Shown: positions 6,403 to 14,252 of the stretch, one piece after another
Position numbering within the stretch: position 1 is the stretch's first letter
How the letters are laid out: the number at the start of each line of letters is the position of its first letter
Notes under the pieces: model-generated
The model's database searches: none
What the model was told of the DNA's origin: nothing
The model's input: the letters and a program-made list of their open reading frames with translations, nothing else
Made by a program: the position numbers and the translations under genes
Assembly (NCBI GenBank): GCA_037481935.1
Contig: JBBFKQ010000001.1
Location: forward strand, 142,741 to 206,740
Origin: Aquificaceae bacterium
GTDB lineage: Bacteria > Aquificota > Aquificia > Aquificales > Aquificaceae
Length of the DNA stretch: 64,000 nucleotides
Direction of reading: 5' to 3'

Positions 6403-8095
6403 GGCAAAACTCCTTGAACTCCTGGTAAAACTTGGATACATAAGTAGAGATAAGGCGATAGAGGCTCAGAAAGAGAAGGGGAAGGATGAGGATATAATAA
6501 GCACACTCTTGAGACTTGGTTTCATTGATGATGTCCGGCTTATAGATTTTTATCAGAAATACATGCCCCAGAGACTCTGGAGGGGAAGCATTGAAGGCGC
6601 AGAGTTTCCCGAAGGATTAAAGGAAAAACTGCCGGAGAGCTTACTGAGAAAGCATGCCATAGCACCCATAAAGTATGAGGATGGGAAGCTTTACGTTCTG
6701 ACGATAAATCCCTTTAATCAAACCGCCATAAACGAGCTCAGGTTCAAGACAAAAATAAACACCATAGTGCCCTTTGTTTCCACAAAAAAGTCCATAGAAG
6801 ACCTCCTGAACAAGCTTTATCCTGCTGTGGACAGGATTGTGGAAAGCTTTGACATGGGGGAGGAAGTAGAGATAGAGGAGGAGGAAATGGAGCTCTCTCC
6901 TGAGGCACTGGCTGCAGAGGCGGGTGAGGGGCCCATAGTCAGGCTGGCGAACTTTCTGATAGCGGAGGCTGTGAACCTGGGAGCTTCAGACATACACATA
7001 GAACCCCAGGAGAAAAAGCTCGTGGTAAGATACAGGGTTGACGGTGTTCTGAGAATATACCATGAGTTCCCTATAAGGATAAAAGACTCAGTGGTGGCAA
7101 GGTTCAAGATTATGTCAAACCTTGATATAGCAGAAAAGAGAAGGCCTCAGGACGGAAGGATAAGAACGAGATTTAAGGGTAAAAAGATAGACCTGAGATT
7201 TTCCACCGTGCCCACAGTTTATGGAGAGAAGGTCGTCATGAGAATTCAGGAAGCAGAAAGGTACCTGAGCGTAAAACTTGATGAGCTTGGCTTTGAACCA
7301 GATGACCTTGAAAAGTTCAGAAAAGCCATATGGACCCCATGGGGAATGATACTGGTAACAGGACCTACAGGCTCTGGTAAGACAACAACACTTTATGCAG
7401 CACTTATGGAGCGCAATAGCCCTGATGTGAACATAATGACAGTGGAGGACCCTGTGGAGGTTTCCATACCGGGTCTAAACCAGGTTCAGGTGAATGAGAA
7501 GATAGGTGTCAGTTTTGCCGGCGTGCTGAGGGCCTTTCTCAGACAGGACCCGGACATAATACTAATAGGTGAGATAAGGGATATGGAAACTGCAGAAATC
7601 GGTATAAGGGCTGCTCTTACTGGACATCTTGTTTTCTCAACCCTTCATACAAACGATGCCCCCTCCGCAGTGACAAGGCTCGTAGATATGGGCATAGAGC
7701 CCTTCCTTGTAGGCTCTTCACTTATCCTTATAACTGCCCAGAGGCTTGTAAGAAAACTGTGTCCAAGGTGCAGGCTCGTTGACGACACGCCAAGGGAGGC
7801 ACTTCTCAGACTTGGGGTTATAAAGAGTATTGACGAAAACATAACCATATACAGGTCTAATCCAAAGGGCTGTGATTACTGCAATGGCTCTGGTTACAGG
7901 GGGAGGACCGCAGTGCATGAGATTTTAGAGGTAGACGAAGAGATGAGAAAGCTCATCGTAAAGGGAGCCACTGCAGAAGATATAAGAGACCTTGCACGCA
8001 AGAAGGGTATGAGAACCCTTTATGAAGCCGGTCTGATAAAGGTCAGAAAAGGCATAACATCCATCGCAGAAGTGGAAAGGGTTCTTGCAAAATAG
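6395..8095 (+). CDS. pilB: PilB/GspE-type secretion or pilus assembly ATPase
   Basis: A 566-aa ATPase with an N-terminal MshEN-type domain (about residues 1-150), a central domain and a C-terminal ATPase. Walker A is GPTGSGKTTTLYA, the Asp box and Walker B region is in RQDPDIILIGEIRDMETAEI, the His box is FSTLHTNDAPSA, and there is a tetracysteine zinc element (CPRC ... CDYCNGSGYRGR). It should power type IV pilus extension or type II secretion, and may serve DNA uptake together with the ComEC and DprA genes elsewhere in the window. No other pilus genes are adjacent, so the choice between PilB and GspE is by resemblance only. Confidence 0.9.
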   Translation: MDEAKLLELLVKLGYISRDKAIEAQKEKGKDEDIISTLLRLGFIDDVRLIDFYQKYMPQRLWRGSIEGAEFPEGLKEKLPESLLRKHAIAPIKYEDGKLYVLTINPFNQTAINELRFKTKINTIVPFVSTKKSIEDLLNKLYPAVDRIVESFDMGEEVEIEEEEMELSPEALAAEAGEGPIVRLANFLIAEAVNLGASDIHIEPQEKKLVVRYRVDGVLRIYHEFPIRIKDSVVARFKIMSNLDIAEKRRPQDGRIRTRFKGKKIDLRFSTVPTVYGEKVVMRIQEAERYLSVKLDELGFEPDDLEKFRKAIWTPWGMILVTGPTGSGKTTTLYAALMERNSPDVNIMTVEDPVEVSIPGLNQVQVNEKIGVSFAGVLRAFLRQDPDIILIGEIRDMETAEIGIRAALTGHLVFSTLHTNDAPSAVTRLVDMGIEPFLVGSSLILITAQRLVRKLCPRCRLVDDTPREALLRLGVIKSIDENITIYRSNPKGCDYCNGSGYRGRTAVHEILEVDEEMRKLIVKGATAEDIRDLARKKGMRTLYEAGLIKVRKGITSIAEVERVLAK

Positions 8096-8112
8096 GCAGA
8101 AAGTTTTATAAT
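8085..8112 (+). promoter_or_regulatory. promoter of the TusA-like gene, close to its ATG
   Basis: TTGCAA (8085-8090), 16-nt spacer, TATAAT (8107-8112). Only 10 nt separate the -10 box from the ATG and there is no ribosome-binding site, so the mRNA is probably leaderless or nearly so. Confidence 0.65.
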
Positions 8113-8122
8113 TAAAAATTCC

Positions 8123-8371
8123 ATGAAGACTGAGTCCATCAGGCATGACAGGGAACTGGATATAAGGGGAGATGTCTGTCCCTTTACCTTTGTGAAAAGC
8201 AAGCTGGTTCTTGAGCAGATGGAAGCGGGTCAGGTGCTCAGAGTAATAGTGGACTACAAGCCCTCGGCGGAGAGCGTCCCCAAAAGCATGAAAGAGGAAG
8301 GTCAGGAAGTGCTGGGAGTAAACCAGATTTCAGAGAACACCTGGGAGATATTCATAAAAAAGACACGATGA
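8123..8371 (+). CDS. tusA: TusA/SirA-family sulfur carrier protein
   Basis: An 82-aa protein with the TusA fold and active-site cysteine in DVCPFTFVKSKL (C19). The usual CPxP motif reads CPFT. TusA proteins receive persulfide sulfur from a cysteine desulfurase or rhodanese and pass it to DsrE-type partners. Three DsrE/TusBCD-like genes follow without gaps, which supports a relay. It starts the operon with its own promoter and no Shine-Dalgarno sequence. Confidence 0.85.
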   Translation: MKTESIRHDRELDIRGDVCPFTFVKSKLVLEQMEAGQVLRVIVDYKPSAESVPKSMKEEGQEVLGVNQISENTWEIFIKKTR

Positions 8372-8670
8372 AATTCCTCCTTATCGTTACCAGCAATCCC
8401 TTCGCAAAGGACTACAACACTATCATAAATCTCACAAAAGAGCTGACAAAGAGGGGTGAGGTTGCCATATTCTTTTCTGGCAACGGTGCCTATTACACTA
8501 TAAGACCTGAAACCAAAGAACTCAAAGAAATGGGAGTCCGGCTTCTATACTGTGCCCATTCTGCACACCAGAGGGGTATAGAGAAGGCTCTTGATTTTTT
8601 TGAAAGCAGTTCAACCTACAACCTTTCCAGGTTCATAGGTGAATACGATAAGGTGATAAACTTTAACTGA
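8368..8670 (+). CDS. DsrE/TusD-like sulfur relay protein
   Basis: A 100-aa DsrE-like protein that overlaps the TusA-like gene (ATGA). It has the Rossmann-like core (FLLIVTSNPFAKDYNTIINL, AIFFSGNGAYYTI) and a cysteine in RLLYCAHSAHQRG at the position where TusD/DsrE carry the sulfur-accepting cysteine. It probably accepts sulfur from the TusA-like protein and acts together with the next two genes as a TusBCD/DsrEFH-type complex. TusD-like is the best assignment by cysteine position and order. Confidence 0.7.
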   Translation: MKFLLIVTSNPFAKDYNTIINLTKELTKRGEVAIFFSGNGAYYTIRPETKELKEMGVRLLYCAHSAHQRGIEKALDFFESSSTYNLSRFIGEYDKVINFN

Positions 8671-8671
8671 A

Positions 8672-9013
8672 ATGAAAGTAGCCTTAGTGATAAAGGGAGA
8701 CCCCTTTTCTTGGAAGTGTCATGAAGCTTTTAGAATAGCCATGGCTCTGGGTATAAGCTGTGATGTAAACCTTATAATGATAAAGGACGGTGTGTTCGCC
8801 CTGAGCAGGTGGTATCCGGAAGAGTTGGGCATTCAGGGTTTTGACAGGCTTCTGGAAAACATGGGCTACGTGAGGGTGAAACTATACGCAGAGGACGCCT
8901 CTCTTGAGGAGAGAGGGCTAAAGCCAGAGGACCTTATCTGCAAGGTTGAGGTAAAAAGCATAGAAGAGCTAAGGGACATAATCGCAGACTCGGAGGCGGT
9001 GCTGGTATGGTAA
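8672..9013 (+). CDS. DsrF/TusC-like protein
   Basis: A 113-aa protein of the DsrE/DsrF superfamily starting one base after the previous stop. The N-terminal strand MKVALVIKGDPFSWK and the segment MIKDGVFAL are typical; it ends in AVLVW like other family members here. By order (TusA, DsrE, this, DsrH) it corresponds to TusC/DsrF, a structural subunit. It overlaps the next gene by 7 nt. No catalytic residue is evident. Confidence 0.65.
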   Translation: MKVALVIKGDPFSWKCHEAFRIAMALGISCDVNLIMIKDGVFALSRWYPEELGIQGFDRLLENMGYVRVKLYAEDASLEERGLKPEDLICKVEVKSIEELRDIIADSEAVLVW

Positions 9014-9246
9014 AGACCCTGTGGCTTGTAAGAAAGCTTGGAGACTTCAGCTCTGACCTTGTGGGGGAGGAAGATGTGGTCATATTAATACAGGACGGCG
9101 TTTTGAGGTTTCCTACAAAGAAGGGCTGGTATGCGTGCAGAGAGGATGCGCAGGCGAGGGGCATAAAAATCCCTGAAAACCTTACAAAAAGCTATGAAGA
9201 AATAGCGGAGCTAATAGTAAAATCTGAAAGGGTGGTGGTCTGGTAA
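9007..9246 (+). CDS. DsrH/TusB-like protein
   Basis: A 79-aa protein with VVILIQDGVLRFP and a C-terminal VVVW, matching the small DsrH/TusB subunits. It overlaps both neighbours and completes a TusB-C-D-like set with the two preceding genes. The gene directly after it is queD, which makes a wobble-uridine thiolation role (with queuosine at the same tRNA position) more likely than dissimilatory sulfur oxidation, though this remains inference. Confidence 0.6.
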   Translation: MVKTLWLVRKLGDFSSDLVGEEDVVILIQDGVLRFPTKKGWYACREDAQARGIKIPENLTKSYEEIAELIVKSERVVVW

Positions 9247-9740
9247 TGAAATGGCAGATATCAAAAACCTTCAGGTTTGAAGCAGGCCACAGGGTATGGA
9301 AGCAGAACCTCACCTGTGGAAGAGGTGCAGAGCTCACCCTTGGCAAAGAGGTGCCGGTGAACAAGTGCGTAAACCTGCACGGACACAGCTATGTGCTTGA
9401 AGTAACCCTTGGCTCAGACAGGCTTTCGGAGCAGGACATGGTTATGGACTTCTACCACGTAAAGAACGCCCTCAAAGACCTTATAGATACAGTAGACCAC
9501 AGCTTCATCATAGACAGGAACGACCCCATGTATGAAGAGCTGAGGACTGTAGCTGAGAAATACGGAGCGATGAAGATATTCCCCGTCAACTTCTGCCCCA
9601 CTGCAGAGGCTCTTGCTAAATTTTTCTACGACTACCTTGTGGAAAAGCTCTCAGAGGTTGGTCTTCTGGGTGACGTGAAGGTGGTGAAGGTGGTCCTCTG
9701 GGAGACCGCCACCTCAAAAGCAGAATACTGGGGTGAATGA
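9246..9740 (+). CDS. queD: 6-carboxy-5,6,7,8-tetrahydropterin synthase
   Basis: A 164-aa member of the QueD/6-pyruvoyl-tetrahydropterin synthase family. The zinc ligands are H17 (FEAGHRV) and the two histidines of the motif CVNLHGHSY; CxxxHGH is the QueD form with catalytic cysteine, rather than the folate-type ExxHGH. Further family elements are MVMDFYHVK, LDHsF-like VDHSFI and VVLWETATSKAEY. It converts dihydroneopterin triphosphate to carboxytetrahydropterin, an early step to preQ0 and queuosine. It is fused tightly in the operon with the sulfur relay genes upstream and overlaps the PriA-like gene by 4 nt. Confidence 0.9.
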   Translation: MKWQISKTFRFEAGHRVWKQNLTCGRGAELTLGKEVPVNKCVNLHGHSYVLEVTLGSDRLSEQDMVMDFYHVKNALKDLIDTVDHSFIIDRNDPMYEELRTVAEKYGAMKIFPVNFCPTAEALAKFFYDYLVEKLSEVGLLGDVKVVKVVLWETATSKAEYWGE

Positions 9741-11746
9741 ATTTAAAACTTGCCCTGCCAGGCGGAAGGATACTTAGAGTAAAAGCCAACTTTCCCTATG
9801 AAGGTAGCCCCATAGGCTACAGGGTTCTCCTTCAGGGGAAGACTGCCATCATTGTGGGCTTAGCCAGGGAAGGGCAGGAAGTGCCCCTTGAGTTTCCCGA
9901 CAGTGTTCCGATGACCACAGAAAAGCACATAAAGGCAGTGGTAGAAACTGCAGGTCATTATGGTCTTAACCCATGGCTCCTTCTGCATAAACTTCTACCA
10001 TCAGCCCTTGACTGGAGGGAAGAAGAGTATGTGGTTCTCTCCGAAAAGCCTCACAGGTTCCTTGATAGAAAAAGTCTTGAAATCCTTGCATGGGTGGGTA
10101 AAAGGAAGAAGGTAAAGGAAGAAAATCTCAGAAAGCGGTTCGGGGATGGTCCCGTAAGGCATTTGATGGAACTTGGTTTTTTGATAAAAATGAGGGAGTG
10201 GAAGGCTCCAGAGCTCAGTGAGAAAATCTACAGACTTTCTCTTCCCATTGAGGAAGCCATACAGAGGCTCAGGGCGCTGAAGAGAGGAGAGGATGCAATC
10301 AGGCTACTCTATTTTTTGCTTGAAAGAGGGTATGCAAGCGAGGAGGATTTGAAGGACAAGGGATTCAAAACCGGGCAAATCAGGGCTCTAATTAAAAAAG
10401 GCCTGGTGGTGGAAGTGGATGAAGAACTTCCTCAGATAAGCTTTAAACCCACAAAACTCAGACAGGAGATAAAAACTATACTGAAACCACTGGGAAGAAA
10501 GACTTTACTGATGGGTAGCTGGCAGGGCATAAGTGAAAGACTTTTTGAGGAGCTTCAGGCTATTGCAGAAAAAAAGAGCTCTGTTCTCCTTTTCTGCGAC
10601 CATCTTGAGATGCTGAAATGTCTCTACGAGGAGCTGTATCCAGTCTTGGGAGACAGGCTTGTTCTGCTTAGCTCACTGCAGAAGGAGAGGGAATTTGTAA
10701 GAAACTGGTTCAGAGTTGGCGAAGAGGATGGTCTTGTGGTGCTTGGAAGCAGGCTTGCTCTTCTCTCCCCAATAAGGAATCTGAAGCTCCTTGTTCTTCT
10801 TGGAGATAGGGCTTCAAAGCTACAGGACGGGACTAATCTGAGACACCTTCTCTTTGAACTTGCTCGCTACTATGGCGCAGGTTTCTGCATTGCAAGCCCT
10901 CTTCCACCTGTAAGCCTGTGTCTTAGAGAGGGCTGGGAGAGGGAGGTTTTCACTCCCACTGCGGAAGTGCTCGTGGTAAAGAGAAAGCCTGAGGAGGTTC
11001 TGGCTACAGACACTGTAAGGCTTCTGAAAGATTGTGCTGGTGAAGAGAGTCTTATCCTTGTAAATAAGGTGGGCTATGCCTACGCCTATTGCAGGGTGTG
11101 TGGTTACGTGCTGGAGTGCCCGCAGTGCGGAAGCTTTTTAACTCTGAGCAAGGATGGTAATGTGGTTTTCTGCAACTCCTGCGGATACAGAAGCGTTGCC
11201 CTCTGTCCCGAATGTGGTGGGAATCTCTCTGAGCTAGGCTTTGGAATAGAAAAGGCCATGGAGGAGGTAGACAGATGGATTGGGAAATCAGGGCACATGC
11301 ACTTCAACACCCTTCCAGAGCTGGGCAAAATTTACGACAACGTGTTTATACTGCATGCGGACAACATACTCTCCGTCCCATGGTATGACTCCACGGAGCA
11401 GTATTTTTCCTATGTCTGGAAGGCTCTCTGTATAAGCAGGAAAAGGCTTGTGGTGCAGACGGTCATGGAATACAACCCACTTTTAGAGTATCTCAGGGCA
11501 AGGGACTGGGAGGGCTTTTGCAAAGAGGAGCTCCACAGAAGAAAAGAAGAAAACCTTCCGCCCTTCAGCAGGCTCATAAAACTTCAGCTCAGCAGAGAGC
11601 CAGACCTGAGCCATCTTCCAGTGGAAGTGAGCAGAAAAAAACTCCAGAAGGTGACGGAGCTTCTCATAAAGGTCGACAGCAGAAACTTCAGCTCCCTTCT
11701 TAAGTATCTGAGGTCTCTCAGACCCACAAACCTTCAGGTGTTATAA
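9737..11746 (+). CDS. priA: PriA-like primosomal protein with eroded helicase motifs
   Basis: A 669-aa protein recognised as PriA by its overall plan: N-terminal DNA-binding region, helicase-like core, an eight-cysteine zinc module (about residues 452-494: CRVCGY, CPQCG, CNSCGY, CPECGG) and the C-terminal element ENLPPFSRLIKL. The catalytic motifs are lost: where Walker A (GVTGSGKTE) should be it reads GSWQGISERL (about 260-269), where DEEHD should be it reads LGDRAS after a well conserved GSRLALLSPIRNLKLLVL (about 337-354), and where QVAGRAGR should be it reads WKALCISRKR. It may still load replication proteins without unwinding DNA. The open frame is intact, so it is not an obvious pseudogene. 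Confidence 0.8.
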   Translation: MNLKLALPGGRILRVKANFPYEGSPIGYRVLLQGKTAIIVGLAREGQEVPLEFPDSVPMTTEKHIKAVVETAGHYGLNPWLLLHKLLPSALDWREEEYVVLSEKPHRFLDRKSLEILAWVGKRKKVKEENLRKRFGDGPVRHLMELGFLIKMREWKAPELSEKIYRLSLPIEEAIQRLRALKRGEDAIRLLYFLLERGYASEEDLKDKGFKTGQIRALIKKGLVVEVDEELPQISFKPTKLRQEIKTILKPLGRKTLLMGSWQGISERLFEELQAIAEKKSSVLLFCDHLEMLKCLYEELYPVLGDRLVLLSSLQKEREFVRNWFRVGEEDGLVVLGSRLALLSPIRNLKLLVLLGDRASKLQDGTNLRHLLFELARYYGAGFCIASPLPPVSLCLREGWEREVFTPTAEVLVVKRKPEEVLATDTVRLLKDCAGEESLILVNKVGYAYAYCRVCGYVLECPQCGSFLTLSKDGNVVFCNSCGYRSVALCPECGGNLSELGFGIEKAMEEVDRWIGKSGHMHFNTLPELGKIYDNVFILHADNILSVPWYDSTEQYFSYVWKALCISRKRLVVQTVMEYNPLLEYLRARDWEGFCKEELHRRKEENLPPFSRLIKLQLSREPDLSHLPVEVSRKKLQKVTELLIKVDSRNFSSLLKYLRSLRPTNLQVL

Positions 11747-11758
11747 TTTTAGCTCTGA

Positions 11759-11830
11759 GGGGACGTAGCTCAGTGGGAGAGCGCCTGCATCGCAAGCAGG
11801 AGGTCGGGGGTTCAACTCCCCTCGTCTCCA
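11759..11830 (+). tRNA. tRNA-Ala (anticodon CGC)
   Basis: A full cloverleaf of 72 nt including the discriminator: acceptor GGGGACG with CGTCTCC, D arm GCTC-GAGC, anticodon stem CCTGC/GCAGG around ATCGCAA (anticodon CGC), T arm with TTCAACT. The 3' CCA is not encoded. A TATAAT box at 11742-11747 lies 11 nt upstream, overlapping the end of the PriA-like gene. The stop codon of dprA, on the other strand, begins one base after its end. Confidence 0.95.
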
Positions 11831-11831
11831 T

Positions 11832-12842
11832 TTACAAGGCAATGTAGTAAGAACCGCTACGGCTAACTCTGCCCTCCATCTCAAGCTGGAGGAGCCTGAG
11901 GGTGAGCTCGGAAGCCTCCATGCCCGTGGCTTCAATGAGGTCGTCAAAGGTCTTTGGAGTCGTCAGCAGTTCAAGGAGGGGGTCTTTCTTCAGGTCTGAT
12001 GTGGGCAGGTTATCAAAGAGAGCCTCGGCGCTGTATAGTATCTTTGCCTTCCCTTCGTTTACGAGCTTCACACAGCCGAGCCATCTCTGGCTGGATGCAT
12101 TGCCTATGTATGCCCAGAGGGGCTTTTTCTGCCTGAGGGCATACTCTGCGGTTATAAGGGCTCCGCTCCTTTCGCTAGCCTCTACCACCACTACCGATGC
12201 GGAGATACCGCTTATGAGCCTGTTTCTCCTCGGGAAGGTATAATCCTCAGGGACTACCTCTGGGAGAAACTCGGAGAGGAAGAGGACACCTTCCTGCAGT
12301 CTGTGTAGGTAGGAGGGCATTCTGAGTATACCCATTCCCAGTATACATACAGTAAAGCCTGAGTATTTCTGGCTTTCAACATGGGCGGTCATGTCTATGC
12401 CGTATGCTCCGCCAGAGGCTACCGCATAACCCTTCTGTGCTATCTGACGCACCATATGTCTTGTAAAGTTAATGCTCTGAAGGTCTGGCTTTCTTGTTCC
12501 AACCACAGCGATAAGGGGCTTTTTATTCTGTGTGCCCCTCCAGAAGAGGACGGGAGGCGGGTCTTCAATCTCTCTGAGAAGCACAGGATACTCCTCATCC
12601 TCAAGGGTAAGCCATCCTATAGCCTCCCTTTCCACCAGTTTTATCACCTCTTCAGGTCTGAAGGAAAGCCTCTTCTCAATAAGAGCTTTTGCCCTCTCTT
12701 CGCCTATAAGAGAGCTTGCCTCTTCAAGGCTCATGGAGAGTATCCTCTCCACACTACCAGCCCTGAGCCAGAGCCTTTTTATGGACACCTCCCCGAGCCC
12801 CCTTATAGCCTTGAGCAAAAGCCAGTTATAGAGCTTCTCCAT
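11832..12842 (-). CDS. dprA: DNA processing protein DprA
   Basis: A 336-aa protein with an N-terminal helix-hairpin-like region (about 1-60), the Rossmann-like DprA core (VVGTRKPDLQSINFTRHMV, SGGAYGIDMTAHVES, FPRRNRLISGISASVVVVEAS) and a C-terminal winged-helix region (about 275-336). It binds incoming single-stranded DNA and loads RecA during natural transformation. The start overlaps the end of moaC by 17 nt. ComEC and a PilB-type ATPase in the same window suggest a competent organism. Confidence 0.92.
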   Translation of the reverse strand: MEKLYNWLLLKAIRGLGEVSIKRLWLRAGSVERILSMSLEEASSLIGEERAKALIEKRLSFRPEEVIKLVEREAIGWLTLEDEEYPVLLREIEDPPPVLFWRGTQNKKPLIAVVGTRKPDLQSINFTRHMVRQIAQKGYAVASGGAYGIDMTAHVESQKYSGFTVCILGMGILRMPSYLHRLQEGVLFLSEFLPEVVPEDYTFPRRNRLISGISASVVVVEASERSGALITAEYALRQKKPLWAYIGNASSQRWLGCVKLVNEGKAKILYSAEALFDNLPTSDLKKDPLLELLTTPKTFDDLIEATGMEASELTLRLLQLEMEGRVSRSGSYYIAL

Positions 12843-13590
12843 CCACCCAGTTCCCGATTAGACTTCCAAAGTTTTCAAAGAAGGACTGGACTATATCCAT
12901 CTCTTCCTGAATCTCCACGCAGGGCTTTCCCTCAAAAAGCCCCACCCTCACACCCCTCCTGAGCCTGTGGGGGAAAAGGGAAAAGAGCTTCTGGTTTAAG
13001 ACGGCAGATACACCCCAGACTTCAGAAAACTCAAGGGGCAGGGTGCTTATGGTAAGCTGAAAGTCTTCTTCCGAGATTTCTGCACCCAGTGCTGATAGCT
13101 TGCCCTCAATAAGCTCCTTCATACCACATTCAGAAAGAACCCTGACCCTTATACCCTCAAGATTCCTGCCCCACTGGGACTTTCCACCCTCCTTTGAGAT
13201 TAGCCTTATCTCCTCAATGGTCATGCTGTCGTCCATGCCCTTACACATGTCGTATACGGTCAGAAGAGCAACGCTCACGGCGGTAAGAGCCTCCATCTCA
13301 TATCCCGTCCTGCCCACGCCCTTCACATAGGAAAAGACTTCCAGACAGTCTTCTTCAACCCTTACGTCCACCTCCACATGCTCAAAGCTCAGAGGATGAC
13401 AGAAGGGGAGAAGCTCCGGAGTTTTCTTGGCACCCATTATGCCGGCAAGCCTGCAAGCAGAGAGCACATCCCCCTTTGGCACTCTACCCTCTTTTATAGC
13501 CTTAACCGTCTCCGGTTTTAGTCTTATTCTTCCATAAGCACTGGCAGTCCTGAGGGTCTCGGGCTTACCACTTACATCCACCGTTTTCAT
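12826..13590 (-). CDS. moaC: cyclic pyranopterin monophosphate synthase with a C-terminal extra domain
   Basis: A 254-aa protein. Residues 1 to about 150 are a standard MoaC (VDVSGKPETLRTA, GAKKTPELLPFCHPL, GRTGYEMEALTAVSVALLTVYDMCK, DDSMTIEEIRLISKEGGKS), which makes cyclic pyranopterin monophosphate in molybdenum cofactor synthesis. The last 105 residues or so (from GIRVRVLSECG) are an additional domain that I do not recognise; it is too short for the MogA/MoaB partner found in some fusions. The start has no ribosome-binding site and a TATAGT box 7 nt upstream, suggesting a leaderless mRNA. It is divergent from the DUF29 gene with 39 nt between. Confidence 0.88.
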   Translation of the reverse strand: MKTVDVSGKPETLRTASAYGRIRLKPETVKAIKEGRVPKGDVLSACRLAGIMGAKKTPELLPFCHPLSFEHVEVDVRVEEDCLEVFSYVKGVGRTGYEMEALTAVSVALLTVYDMCKGMDDSMTIEEIRLISKEGGKSQWGRNLEGIRVRVLSECGMKELIEGKLSALGAEISEEDFQLTISTLPLEFSEVWGVSAVLNQKLFSLFPHRLRRGVRVGLFEGKPCVEIQEEMDIVQSFFENFGSLIGNWVDGEAL

Positions 13591-13629
13591 AAGAAAAACT
13601 ATAAACCAGATGGGTCTATATTTATACTC

Positions 13630-14124
13630 ATGAGGACAATAAGCAAAGAAAAGCTAAAGGAACTTTACGAAAGAGACTATCCCCTTTGGGCGGAGATAAA
13701 CCATGAGCTGTTGAAAGAGGGGCTCTACGACCTTGTGGACTGGGAGAACCTGCTGGAGGAAATAGAGGATATGGCTCAAAAGCATTTAGATAGTTGTATA
13801 AGCCATCTGGCTGTTATTCTGGAGCATATGTATGAGTGGGACCACTTCAGACAATGGACAAAAGCTGGCAAAGAAAAGGGTGGGCTCAGCTGGATAAGGA
13901 GCATAGACAGAGCCAGAACTGAAATATCCAAGCTGTTTAGAAGATATCCGAGCCTCAGGAATAAGTTACCGGATTATCTGGAGCTTGCATGGCAGGATGC
14001 GGTGGATGAGCTAAAGCTGTGGCTAAAGGATATAAGTAAAGAAAGCCTTATTTCCCAGCTTCCTTCCAGGTGCCCATATACCTACGAAGAAGCCATGACA
14101 AGAGACCTCAGGAGGGAGCTTTGA
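13630..14124 (+). CDS. DUF29 family protein
   Basis: A 164-aa helical protein of the DUF29 family: DYPLWAEINHELLKEG, LVDWENLLEEIEDM, LDSCISHLAVILEHMYEW and the C-terminal LPSRCPYTYEEAM are typical. The function is unknown; members are common in cyanobacteria and thermophiles, often in multiple copies. The ATG has no clear ribosome-binding site and a TATATT box ends 7 nt upstream, as with the divergent moaC. Confidence 0.8.
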   Translation: MRTISKEKLKELYERDYPLWAEINHELLKEGLYDLVDWENLLEEIEDMAQKHLDSCISHLAVILEHMYEWDHFRQWTKAGKEKGGLSWIRSIDRARTEISKLFRRYPSLRNKLPDYLELAWQDAVDELKLWLKDISKESLISQLPSRCPYTYEEAMTRDLRREL

Positions 14125-14128
14125 AATA

Positions 14129-14191
14129 TTGCAAAATTTCAGACCGCTATTTAAAAGCCCTTTGCAAAAGTGCAAAAGTTAAAAAGGGCTT
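14129..14191. repeat. triple TGCAAAA repeat and inverted repeat upstream of the porin promoter
   Basis: TTGCAAAA occurs at 14129-14136 and 14162-14169 and TGCAAAAG again at 14171-14178. AAGCCCTTT (14155-14163) can pair with AAAGGGCTT (14183-14191), the latter running into the -35 box. No T run follows, so this is more likely a regulator binding region than a terminator of the DUF29 gene. Confidence 0.45.
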
Positions 14192-14218
14192 GACAAAGGC
14201 TTTCTTATCTGCTATCAT
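14190..14218 (+). promoter_or_regulatory. strong promoter of the porin gene
   Basis: TTGACA (14190-14195), 17-nt spacer, TATCAT (14213-14218). It is followed by a leader of about 30 nt with the ribosome-binding site AAAGGAGGG before the ATG at 14253. This fits an abundant outer-membrane protein. Confidence 0.85.
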
Positions 14219-14252
14219 ATAGCCATCAAAACCTTTAAAGGAGGGTACCAAC

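Noticed and set aside
14150-14195. Inverted repeat before the porin as a terminator of the DUF29 gene
   Set aside because: No T run follows the second arm; it runs directly into the TTGACA box.
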